Assembly (NCBI GenBank): GCA_028279155.1
Contig: JANQST010000571.1
Location: 1 to 5,439, forward strand
Reading direction: 5' to 3'
Length of the DNA: 5,439 nucleotides
DNA from: Cyclobacteriaceae bacterium
GTDB taxonomy: Bacteria > Bacteroidota > Bacteroidia > Cytophagales > Cyclobacteriaceae
A program made the translations under genes and the position numbers. The notes beneath the pieces are model-generated. The model made no database searches, was not told the DNA's origin, and saw only the letters and a list, made by a program, of their open reading frames with translations. This document shows, piece after piece, positions 1-5,439 of the stretch; the stretch's first letter is position 1; each line of letters starts with the position of its first letter.

Positions 1-2
1 AG

Positions 3-1103
3 TTAGGATCGTTTTTGGTTCAAACGTACAATTTAAACGCCTACAACCTCACTGATGATGTTTCGGTAAAAGTAGCCTCACCATTCGCAGTATCAACTGA
101 TCAAATGACATGGACTGACAGCATCGGATTTAACAACGATGGATCTGGAGAACAAAACCTTCAGGTTTACCTCCAATATGAACCGTCAGCCAGCGACGAA
201 ATAGCTGAAGCAACCGTTACTCATTTTACTGATGGTGACACGATAAGCGTGAACATTCAGGGTGAGGAGGGAAGCACTGAGATTATTTCCATTGCAGAAG
301 CACGTCAAATGGGACTTGGTGAAGTAGTAAATGTTACGGGAATTGTGTTGAACCCAGGAAATAACAGCTCGAATAACAAAGTCATCTTTGATGGAACAGC
401 AGGTATCGTTGTTCGAAGTTTCGATGCTGGCAATGAATCTGCAAACCTTAATCAAGGTGATAGCATTACCGTAACTGGTGGGTTAGGAGATTTTAGCAAC
501 CTCATGCAAATCTCACAATCACCCATTATAATTGATGTCATCAAGGAAAATGTGGAGCTTCCTGAACCACAGGTATTGGGCCTTGCTGATGTTGGCGAGC
601 AACATGAATCCGAACTGATCAAAGTAGAGAATGTGAGTTTTATAAATACGGGTCAATTTCAAGGCGGTGGTTCTGCAGGAAACTTTGTCATTACAGATGG
701 ACCTGATATTTTAATCTTTAGACTCGGGTCTAGCAACCATCCACTTGTTGGCACAAACATTCCGACTGGGTCTTTGACTATAACGGGTTTTGTTGGACAA
801 TTTGCAGGAGACTACCAATTATCTCCGAGAACAGCTGAAGATATGGTCGGAGGAAGCACGTTAGGTGTAGATGATGTTCAACACCTTCCTGATCTTATTT
901 ACCCAAACCCAGCAAGTGACCTGGTGCAACTGAGCGCTAAGGCAAACAGCATCGTAAAGATTATGAATTTGTCAGGTCAACTACTGATGGAAACTGTCTA
1001 TAATGGTCAAAATATCAATCTCAAAAGTCTTCCAAAGGGTGTCTTTCTCTTGACGGTCGTAGAAGAGAATGTTGCATTTTATAGCAAATTGGTAAAAGAA
1101 TAG
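3..1103 (+). CDS. Secreted protein with Ig-like repeat, tandem OB-fold-like region and type IX sorting domain (5' partial)
   Basis: The frame is open to the left edge, so the TTG at 15 is not a credible start and the N-terminus, including any signal peptide, is missing. Three parts are visible. (1) To about 272: a beta-sandwich repeat with 'LTDDVSVKVASPFAVSTD' and a closing 'SVNIQG', as in repeats of Bacteroidota surface proteins. (2) About 273-854: an OB-fold-like region of two halves, the first opening 'ISIAEAR...GEVVNVTGIV', the second with 'LIKVENVSF' and ending 'YQLSPRTAEDM'. Such regions are known in extracellular nucleases and DUF5689-like proteins of the phylum. (3) About 891-1100: a type A sorting domain with 'YPNPASD', 'VKIMNLSGQLL', 'LPKGVFLLTV' and terminal 'KLVKE'. 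Inferred role: protein exported by the Sec pathway, then the type IX system, and released or anchored at the cell surface. No catalytic domain lies in the visible part; one could be upstream. The sorting domain is secure, the overall function is not. Confidence 0.9.
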   Translation, partial: LGSFLVQTYNLNAYNLTDDVSVKVASPFAVSTDQMTWTDSIGFNNDGSGEQNLQVYLQYEPSASDEIAEATVTHFTDGDTISVNIQGEEGSTEIISIAEARQMGLGEVVNVTGIVLNPGNNSSNNKVIFDGTAGIVVRSFDAGNESANLNQGDSITVTGGLGDFSNLMQISQSPIIIDVIKENVELPEPQVLGLADVGEQHESELIKVENVSFINTGQFQGGGSAGNFVITDGPDILIFRLGSSNHPLVGTNIPTGSLTITGFVGQFAGDYQLSPRTAEDMVGGSTLGVDDVQHLPDLIYPNPASDLVQLSAKANSIVKIMNLSGQLLMETVYNGQNINLKSLPKGVFLLTVVEENVAFYSKLVKE

Positions 1104-1157
1104 CATTTCGTTTCGACAGTCTGATTAGAATTCTGTAGATTGAATATGTTGAATATT

Positions 1158-1162
1158 AGGAG
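1158..1162 (+). promoter_or_regulatory. Shine-Dalgarno supporting a GTG start
   Basis: AGGAG ends five bases before the GTG at 1168. The frame upstream of that GTG reaches a TGA at 1150-1152 with no ATG, GTG or TTG between, so this site and the GTG together fix the start. Clear Shine-Dalgarno sequences are otherwise scarce before the genes in this window. Confidence 0.6.
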
Positions 1163-1167
1163 CCAGC

Positions 1168-1737
1168 GTGCACAAAATATTACCATACGAACGATGGAAT
1201 CAATACTACAATTCCAGCTACGATGAAAGGTCACCTTTTGCGGGCAAGGAATATAATTATGATCTGTACACCGATAATATATATGGGTACTATATAGATC
1301 CGGCTTGGGATTACATTGGGTCAGAAACGCTTTACATCAAGATAATTTATGCTGATTATGACCTTGGTTTTGTTGTCATTGAAATACTGGGAGAATGGAA
1401 CGATGCTATCAATAATGATATCATGCAATTCAAGAGAAACATTCTCGAGCACCTAATGGATTTTGGGATCAATAAATTTGCTTTGATCGGAGAAAATGTT
1501 TTGAATTTTCATGGAAGCGATGATTGCTACTACGAGGAGTGGTTCGAAGAGATAGAAGACGGTTGGATTGCTGGCATTAATTTCCGTGAACACGTGGAGA
1601 GTGAAATGAAGCGATTCAATATTGATAACTACATAAACATGTCTGGTAGCCTTTCCATCGAAAAATGGAGAACATTGAAACCAACGAAATTTTTCGATCT
1701 AGTTAACAGTTTGATTCAACACCGATTGGCCATCTGA
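1168..1737 (+). CDS. Conserved-looking hypothetical protein, 189 residues, tyrosine-rich N-terminus
   Basis: I cannot assign a function. The protein starts with GTG and resembles uncharacterised proteins I associate with Bacteroidota, but I cannot name a domain. The first 64 residues contain 14 of its 17 tyrosines. Residues 41-60 ('YYIDPAWDYIGSETLYIKII') lead into a probable alternating core: strand 'GFVVIEIL' (67-74), helix about 82-98, strand 'KFALIGENVLNF' (103-114). This is followed by an acidic segment 'YYEEWFEEIEDGW' (121-133) and a mixed helical C-terminus. The beta-alpha-beta order loosely recalls STAS/SpoIIAA-like folds, which is only a guess from the pattern. There is no signal peptide, membrane span, metal-binding cluster or nucleotide-binding motif, so it is probably cytoplasmic. 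It lies 64 bp after the secreted-protein gene on the same strand and its last 13 codons overlap the convergent parA-like gene. The open frame with a good ribosome site argues that it is real. Confidence 0.8.
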   Translation: MHKILPYERWNQYYNSSYDERSPFAGKEYNYDLYTDNIYGYYIDPAWDYIGSETLYIKIIYADYDLGFVVIEILGEWNDAINNDIMQFKRNILEHLMDFGINKFALIGENVLNFHGSDDCYYEEWFEEIEDGWIAGINFREHVESEMKRFNIDNYINMSGSLSIEKWRTLKPTKFFDLVNSLIQHRLAI

Positions 1738-2544
1738 GCATTTTTCCTCAACCCCATGTTCTTTAATCACTTCGTCTAAACTCATGGAATTGAGACGTTC
1801 GATCACTTCTTCACTCAAGGCCATAAAATCTCCAGCTACTTCACTTTGTTCAAGAAAATTATAGATAGACTGGTGGGAATCATGAGCTTCACTTACCCGG
1901 ATAGATTCCCTTACATGCTGATCAAGAATCAGCTTGCCGAGTTCTTTTTCCGCTAATTTCTTGACTTTCTGATGGTGTAAGGTGTGTTTTCGGAAAAGAT
2001 TGAAGTAAATGCCCAATACATTTAAGGGGGTATCCTTTTCAATTTCACTTAGATAGTGAAGTAGTTTTTTAAATCCATTTACAGAAAATGAGTCTGGTAT
2101 TGCAGGTATGAAAATGCTGTCAGTATTGACCAAAAATGATTTAACAGTTACACCAAAATGCGTTGGGCAATCCAGGAGAATGAAATCGTATTTATGCTTA
2201 AGTGTTCCAAGGAGTTTGTAAAAAATGATGTGGCCAAAAGAAATAAACTGCGAGTTGGATTCAAGTGCAGCCATTTGGTAGTCTCCGGGAATTAAATGCA
2301 GGTAATAAGAAATTTCGAGTGGCTCGATTTTAGGTTGACCATCGTGTAGCAATTTTTTTGAGATGGTGAATAAGTTAGATTGGTGATTATTGGTATTCGA
2401 TAATGCAAGGGTTAGGTTCGCTTGTGGATCACAGTCGATCACAAGGACTTTGAATGATCTGGCCCAGCTAAGCGCTAGGTTAAGGGTGGTGCTGGTTTTT
2501 CCTACTCCTCCTTTAAAATTATAAATAGCTATTGTATGAGACAT
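1699..2544 (-). CDS. ParA/Soj-family P-loop ATPase without a neighbouring ParB (orphan)
   Basis: The 281-residue product has the ParA/MinD hallmarks. There is a deviant Walker A 'KGGVGKTS' at 11-18 with signature Lys11, a Walker A' 'IDCDPQAN' at 36-43, and a Walker B 'FILLDCP' at 121-127 with Asp125. A C-terminal segment 'VRESIRVSEAHDSHQSIYNF' resembles the 'IR..x..EA...G.SI' region of chromosomal Soj proteins. Members of this family bind ATP as sandwich dimers, often coat DNA non-specifically, and position chromosomes, plasmids or protein cargo. There is no N-terminal helix-turn-helix extension, so it is the short Soj-like type. Usually parB follows parA; here the next gene is convergent and unrelated, so partner and cargo are unknown. 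The gene is last in the era-der-sprT row, 88 bp after the SprT-like gene, and may be read from that transcript or from its own promoter. No Shine-Dalgarno is visible before the ATG. Its last 13 codons overlap the convergent hypothetical gene. Confidence 0.9.
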   Translation of the reverse strand: MSHTIAIYNFKGGVGKTSTTLNLALSWARSFKVLVIDCDPQANLTLALSNTNNHQSNLFTISKKLLHDGQPKIEPLEISYYLHLIPGDYQMAALESNSQFISFGHIIFYKLLGTLKHKYDFILLDCPTHFGVTVKSFLVNTDSIFIPAIPDSFSVNGFKKLLHYLSEIEKDTPLNVLGIYFNLFRKHTLHHQKVKKLAEKELGKLILDQHVRESIRVSEAHDSHQSIYNFLEQSEVAGDFMALSEEVIERLNSMSLDEVIKEHGVEEKCSDGQSVLNQTVN

Positions 2545-2632
2545 TGCTCAGTTTTCAAATTGCTACAACAGCGCGTGATTAGATTAGTCTATTAAAATAG
2601 GTAAAAAAGATATTTAATTCAGTATGTAGGTG
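2545..2632 (-). other. AT-rich leader of the parA-like gene with small dyad and direct repeat
   Basis: This spacer between the SprT-like stop and the parA-like ATG contains a 5-bp inverted repeat, CTATT-aa-AATAG, at 2589-2600. Beside it on the plus strand is a short direct repeat, GATTAGATTAG, at 2577-2587. ParA proteins of some partition loci regulate their own promoter, so an operator is possible. The arms are short and AT-only, however, and could be chance. I found no exact TAnnTTTG box, only a one-mismatch TATCTTTT on the minus strand (2613 down to 2606), and no GC-rich stem with a T-run that would mark a terminator for the upstream operon. Confidence 0.2.
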
Positions 2633-3241
2633 TTATTTATTTTGGTTCAAAGGAGAGATCTCAGCTATTTCAGCAATGGCGTATTTTCGACCGGTTTTTA
2701 CTTCAAGACAAACACTTCGTGTTCTTTTCTTTTCAAGTTTTCGAAATATCCTTTTATTGAACGTAAAGTCCTCACCAACCTTTATGTCCCTGAGTTGGAG
2801 AGACGGTGATGAATCGAACTTCCTAAGAATATTATAAAGTGTGGGATCTGAACAGCTGGAAGCTTTAGGATTGGAGAAGTACTTGTTCAGGACTACCAGA
2901 ACTCTTTCGTCAAATACCTTGTCGGTCAACATGGGCAGTGCCACTTCTCTGAAACATTTTTTCCATTCAACTCCATGTGGCATGATCCTATTTCCATACT
3001 TCTTAAACGCGACCAAATGAGCCACTTCATGTAAATACGTTACCAGAAAGGAATACGCATTGAGATCGTTGTTGATAGATATTATGTGTCTGTCAATCTC
3101 ATGATCGTATCGATAGTCTCCTAATTTGGTTTGTCTGGCTTTCTTTATTTTGAATTCAAAACCCAATTTTTCATAAAGCTTGTTGCAGTAAGAAACAGCT
3201 GAGTCTGGGACGAATTTTTTAAAGACTTCTTCTGAGGTCAT
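2633..3241 (-). CDS. SprT-like zinc metalloprotease domain protein
   Basis: The 202-residue product carries the SprT-type zinc site: 'HEVAH' at 71-75 with catalytic Glu72, and a third likely ligand His89 in 'MPHGVEWKKCF', 14 residues after His75. The spacing and the trailing 'HG.EWK' are typical of SprT/Spartan proteases. The N-terminal part ('YCNKLYEKLGFEFKIKKARQTKLGDYRYD') also fits the family. The C-terminal half is different: the four cysteines (19, 96, 130, 178) are far apart and form no CxxC zinc ribbon like that of E. coli SprT. Instead there is 'CSDPTLYNILRKFD' and then a basic, probably beta-rich tail with 'RKLEKKRTRSVCLEV'. Eukaryotic Spartan cleaves DNA-crosslinked proteins; the bacterial role is poorly defined, so a DNA- or nucleic-acid-associated protease is inference. 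It is cytoplasmic, with no signal or membrane segment. The ATG overlaps the der stop codon (ATGA), which supports this start and coupled translation. Confidence 0.88.
   Translation of the reverse strand: MTSEEVFKKFVPDSAVSYCNKLYEKLGFEFKIKKARQTKLGDYRYDHEIDRHIISINNDLNAYSFLVTYLHEVAHLVAFKKYGNRIMPHGVEWKKCFREVALPMLTDKVFDERVLVVLNKYFSNPKASSCSDPTLYNILRKFDSSPSLQLRDIKVGEDFTFNKRIFRKLEKKRTRSVCLEVKTGRKYAIAEIAEISPLNQNK
3238..3241 (-). promoter_or_regulatory. ATGA stop/start overlap coupling der to the SprT-like gene
   Basis: Read on the minus strand, ATG (3241-3239) and TGA (3240-3238) share two bases. Such overlaps usually mean that ribosomes finishing the first gene restart on the second, giving co-ordinated synthesis of Der and the SprT-like protease. 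No separate Shine-Dalgarno is obvious in the der 3' end. Confidence 0.8.
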
Positions 3242-4542
3242 TTTTTTCTGAACACAACCTTTACTGGTACTCCCTTGAATTCGAAATGAGATCTGATTTT
3301 GTTAGTAAGATAACGTTGATAGGGCTCTTTTATGTATTGTGGGAAATTACAGAAAAAGGCAAAAGTTGGGGTTTGAGTAGGGAGTTGTGTGATGTATTTG
3401 ATTTTGATGTACTGACCTCTAACAGCAGGTGGAGGATAATTTTTGATTTCCTCTCCAATAATCTCATTTAGCTTGGATGTTGAGATTTTACGTGTACGGT
3501 TCTCGTAAACCTCGAGTGCCATCTCGAGTGTTTGCATAATCCTTTGCTTGTTCAAAACGGAGGTGAAAATCATAGGGGCATAGCTCATTGGGCCCAACTT
3601 TTCTTCGAACACCTTACGGTACTCTTCAGCTGTTTTGGTTTCTTTAGTAACCAGGTCCCATTTGTTGACCATGAGGACGATTCCTTTTTTGTATTTGTGA
3701 GCCAATCCGATGATGTTCATGTCCTGGCTTTCAATTCCGGTTTGGGCATCGATCATCACAATACAAACATCGGAATCTTGTAATGCTTGTATGGCACGTA
3801 GTACCGAGTAGAACTCAATGTCTTCTTTTACTTTTGCCTTTCTCCGGATTCCAGCAGTGTCGGTCAGAATAAAATCCTTACCAAATTGGTTGTAACGTGA
3901 ATTAATTGCATCCCTGGTTGTGCCTGCGATATCGGTCACGATACTTCTTTCTTTTCCTAGCAGCGCGTTTACAAATGAGGATTTCCCTACATTCGGCCTC
4001 CCTAAAATCGCAATTCTAGGTATATCATCTTGTTGGGGTGACTCTTCTTCAAAATGCTTTGAAACCGCATCCAATAGATCTCCTGTGCCAGACCCACTGG
4101 CAGAAGCGATAGGAAAAATATCGGCATCCAATCCAAGGGCGTAAAATTCATTTGCCACCAATGACTTTTCCTGATTGTCTGCCTTATTGGCAGCCAAAAA
4201 CACCGGTTTTTTGATTTCCCTAACAACATTGGCGAAATCTTTATCCAGTCCATGTAGCCCAGCATCACAGTCGACCATAAACAGAATAGCAGACGCTTCT
4301 TCAAGTGCTTCCTTTACCTGTGTACGAATTGCACCTTCAAAAATATCATCCGATCCTTCTACATAACCACCTGTGTCAATCACGGTAAAACTTTTGCCAT
4401 TCCATTCTCCATATCCATAATGGCGGTCCCTGGTCACGCCGGATTCATTATCCATGATGGCTTGTTTTCTTTCAACCAATCGATTGAAGAGTGTTGATTT
4501 GCCCACATTGGGACGTCCTACGATAGCGAGAATGTTGGCCAT
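3238..4542 (-). CDS. der: Ribosome biogenesis GTPase Der (EngA)
   Basis: At 434 residues this is a normal-length Der with its diagnostic two GTPase domains in tandem followed by a KH-like domain. Domain 1 has G1 'GRPNVGKS' (9-16), G3 'DTGG' (56-59) and G4 'NKAD' (119-122). An acidic linker 'EEESPQQDD' (about 165-173) follows. Domain 2 has G1 'GRPNVGKS' (181-188), the switch segment 'GTTRDAI' (207-213), G3 'DTAG' (228-231) and G4 'NKWD' (293-296). The C-terminal KH-like domain spans about 350-434 and ends 'VVFRKK'. Der binds late 50S subunit intermediates and is essential in most bacteria studied. All motifs are intact, so the protein should be active. It starts 89 bp after era on the same strand, with no Shine-Dalgarno at the ATG; a candidate promoter box lies in that spacer. 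It shares an ATGA overlap with the following SprT-like gene. Confidence 0.98.
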   Translation of the reverse strand: MANILAIVGRPNVGKSTLFNRLVERKQAIMDNESGVTRDRHYGYGEWNGKSFTVIDTGGYVEGSDDIFEGAIRTQVKEALEEASAILFMVDCDAGLHGLDKDFANVVREIKKPVFLAANKADNQEKSLVANEFYALGLDADIFPIASASGSGTGDLLDAVSKHFEEESPQQDDIPRIAILGRPNVGKSSFVNALLGKERSIVTDIAGTTRDAINSRYNQFGKDFILTDTAGIRRKAKVKEDIEFYSVLRAIQALQDSDVCIVMIDAQTGIESQDMNIIGLAHKYKKGIVLMVNKWDLVTKETKTAEEYRKVFEEKLGPMSYAPMIFTSVLNKQRIMQTLEMALEVYENRTRKISTSKLNEIIGEEIKNYPPPAVRGQYIKIKYITQLPTQTPTFAFFCNFPQYIKEPYQRYLTNKIRSHFEFKGVPVKVVFRKK

Positions 4543-4549
4543 TTATTTC

Positions 4550-4639
4550 GTTGCCAGTTGTAAGTAACTAGTTGTGAATCGAAGACGCAAAAGTACCTAG
4601 TACTTGATACTTGGTACTAATTACTAGCTACTTAATACC
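4550..4639. repeat. Degenerate 7-bp tandem repeat filling the era-der spacer
   Basis: The clearest part, 4591-4639, is seven consecutive heptamers of the form NNNTACY: TAC occupies positions 4-6 of every unit (for example TGATACT then TGGTACT) and the last base is T five times and C twice. The final unit runs over the era stop codon (4632-4634) into coding sequence. A second, weaker block at 4550-4577 has four units near GTTGTNA in exactly the same 7-bp phase, separated from the first by two unrelated heptamers. Within the array, 4592-4602 and 4608-4618 form an 11-bp inverted repeat with one mismatch around a 5-base loop. This may be a slippage-derived array of the short-tandem-repeat kind, or a copy of a dispersed intergenic repeat; copy number in the genome cannot be judged here. 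Confidence 0.75.
4588..4595 (-). promoter_or_regulatory. Candidate -7 promoter box (TAnnTTTG) for der
   Basis: On the minus strand this reads TACTTTTG, an exact match to the TAnnTTTG -7 element described for Bacteroidota primary sigma factors. Transcription would begin a few bases beyond, leaving a leader of roughly 35-40 bases before the der ATG at 4542. The matching -33 TTTG/TTG element is not convincing: only a TTAG lies about 21 bases upstream, within the heptad array. An eight-base degenerate match can occur by chance, so this is a candidate for der expression independent of era. Confidence 0.35.
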
Positions 4640-5439
4640 CAAACCTCTTAAGTTTCCGATCATCTTTCCTCCAATCTTTTTCTACCTTCACAAAAGTTTC
4701 CAGGTGAATTTTTTTGCCGAAAAAAGCTTCCATGTCTTTTCTAGCCTGTGTGCCAACTCGTTTTATTGCTTCGGCTTTTTTGCCAATAATAATTCCCTTT
4801 TGACTGTCCCTCTCTACATAGATCTCAGCTTCGATTCTAATAATTTCTTTTTCTTCTTTAAAACTTATGACTGCAACTTCGGTGCTGTATGGGACCTCTT
4901 GTTTGTAGTTGAGGAATATTTTCTCCCGGATGATTTCGGAGCAAATAAAACGTTCCGATTTATCGGTCATCTCGTCTTCCGGGAAGTAGGCTGGGTGCTC
5001 AGGGAGCAGTTCCAGGATTCGTTCGAAAAGAGTGTTCGTGTTTTTCTTTTCAAGTGCTGAAAGTGTGATAATTTCCAGGTCCGGATAAAGCTCTTTCCAA
5101 TAATTGGATTTGTCCAGCGTTTGTGATCCCTTTTCCAGATCTGTTTTGTTAATGATAAAAAGAACTGGTGCTCCAGCCTGAAGAGCCATTTCGACAACTT
5201 CCGGATGGTCATTCTTATCTTCGAGAGCCACCATTAGTAAGATGATATCCGCATCTTCCAAAGCGTTTCTAACGAATCCCATCATCTTCTCCTGAAGCTT
5301 ATAAGCTGGATCGATAGCTCCTGGTGTATCGGAAAAAACAATTTGATATTCTGGCTCCGTAAGAATGCCAAACATTCGGTGCCTTGTGGTTTGGGCTTTG
5401 CTGCTTGTAATGGCCAACTTCTCACCCATAAGGGCATTA
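4632..5439 (-). CDS. era: GTPase Era, 16S rRNA-binding ribosome assembly factor (5' partial)
   Basis: The frame continues past the right edge: the visible codons before the internal Met at 5429 read 'NAL', matching the family's '..NALMGEKLAITSSKAQTTRHR', so that Met is not the start. The missing part holds the P-loop (G1) and should be only about 30-40 residues. Numbering from the internal Met, visible motifs are the switch I segment 'KAQTTRHR' (11-18), G3 'DTPG' (34-37), G4 'NKTD' (94-97), G5 'SAL' (124-126) and a C-terminal KH domain ending in the family's typical 'RFGY'. Era binds the 3' end of 16S rRNA through the KH domain and checks 30S maturation; it usually sits in the cytoplasm, partly at the membrane. 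One oddity is that the KH GxxG loop reads GKKA (216-219), with Ala instead of the second glycine. The stop codon lies inside the heptad repeat shared with the spacer to der. Confidence 0.97.
   Translation of the reverse strand, partial: NALMGEKLAITSSKAQTTRHRMFGILTEPEYQIVFSDTPGAIDPAYKLQEKMMGFVRNALEDADIILLMVALEDKNDHPEVVEMALQAGAPVLFIINKTDLEKGSQTLDKSNYWKELYPDLEIITLSALEKKNTNTLFERILELLPEHPAYFPEDEMTDKSERFICSEIIREKIFLNYKQEVPYSTEVAVISFKEEKEIIRIEAEIYVERDSQKGIIIGKKAEAIKRVGTQARKDMEAFFGKKIHLETFVKVEKDWRKDDRKLKRFGY

Noticed and set aside
186..455. 89-codon open frame on the minus strand
   Set aside because: It lies wholly antisense to the type IX-secreted protein, whose coding frame is clearly supported by domain motifs; the translation shows no recognisable feature.
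1104..1167. Possible terminator or promoter between the secreted-protein gene and the hypothetical gene
   Set aside because: There is only an 8-bp AGAATTCT palindrome (1127-1134) and a poor TAGATTGA match to the -7 box; no GC stem with T-run and no -33 element.
2560..2580. parS-like centromere site near the parA-like gene
   Set aside because: The GCGCGTGATT stretch does not form the 16-bp palindrome around CACGTG expected of chromosomal parS.
2600..2620. Rho-independent terminator after the SprT-like gene
   Set aside because: A T-run on the minus strand (2608-2603) exists, but the bases before it form no stable stem.
4002..4304. 100-codon minus-strand frame within der
   Set aside because: Same strand as der but in another frame; der motifs occupy the region without interruption, so this is an overlapping chance frame.
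4611..5060. 149-codon open frame on the plus strand
   Set aside because: It is antisense to the strongly supported era gene, begins inside the heptad repeat and gives a Phe-rich product typical of a mirror frame.

Overview
The window reads as chromosomal DNA from a member of the Bacteroidota, most likely a marine-type cytophagalean. The main evidence is a protein ending in a type IX secretion (Por) sorting domain, a secretion route restricted to that phylum. Supporting signs are the moderately AT-rich composition, weak or absent Shine-Dalgarno sequences before most genes, and the gene order era-der. Genus-level placement is not possible from the sequence alone.

Layout. Positions 1-1103 (+) hold the 3' part of a secreted multidomain protein: an Ig-like beta-sandwich repeat, a tandem OB-fold-like region and a C-terminal sorting domain. 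Its 5' end lies outside the window. Positions 1168-1737 (+) encode a 189-residue protein of unknown function with a GTG start. It converges on, and overlaps by 39 bp, an orphan ParA-type ATPase gene (1699-2544, -). To the right on the minus strand are a SprT-like zinc metalloprotease (2633-3241), the double-GTPase ribosome assembly factor Der (3238-4542) and the 16S rRNA-binding GTPase Era (4632 to the window edge, 5' truncated).

How they fit together. Transcription on the minus strand runs era -> der -> sprT-like -> parA. Der and the SprT-like gene share an ATGA stop/start overlap, which suggests translational coupling. Era (30S maturation) and Der (50S maturation) form a ribosome-biogenesis pair. 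The SprT-like protease and the ParA ATPase are downstream riders whose link to ribosome assembly is unproven. The plus-strand genes appear to be separate units.

The most unusual non-coding structure is the 89-bp era-der spacer. It is a degenerate 7-bp tandem array that runs into the era stop codon, contains an 11-bp imperfect palindrome, and holds a sequence matching the Bacteroidota -7 promoter box pointing at der. Era also has an altered KH-domain GxxG loop (GKKA). No RNA gene, CRISPR array, insertion sequence or convincing intrinsic terminator was seen. No stretch longer than 300 bases lacks a gene. I did not find a clear new multi-gene system; the best leads are the heptad array, the uncharacterised 189-residue protein and the orphan ParA.
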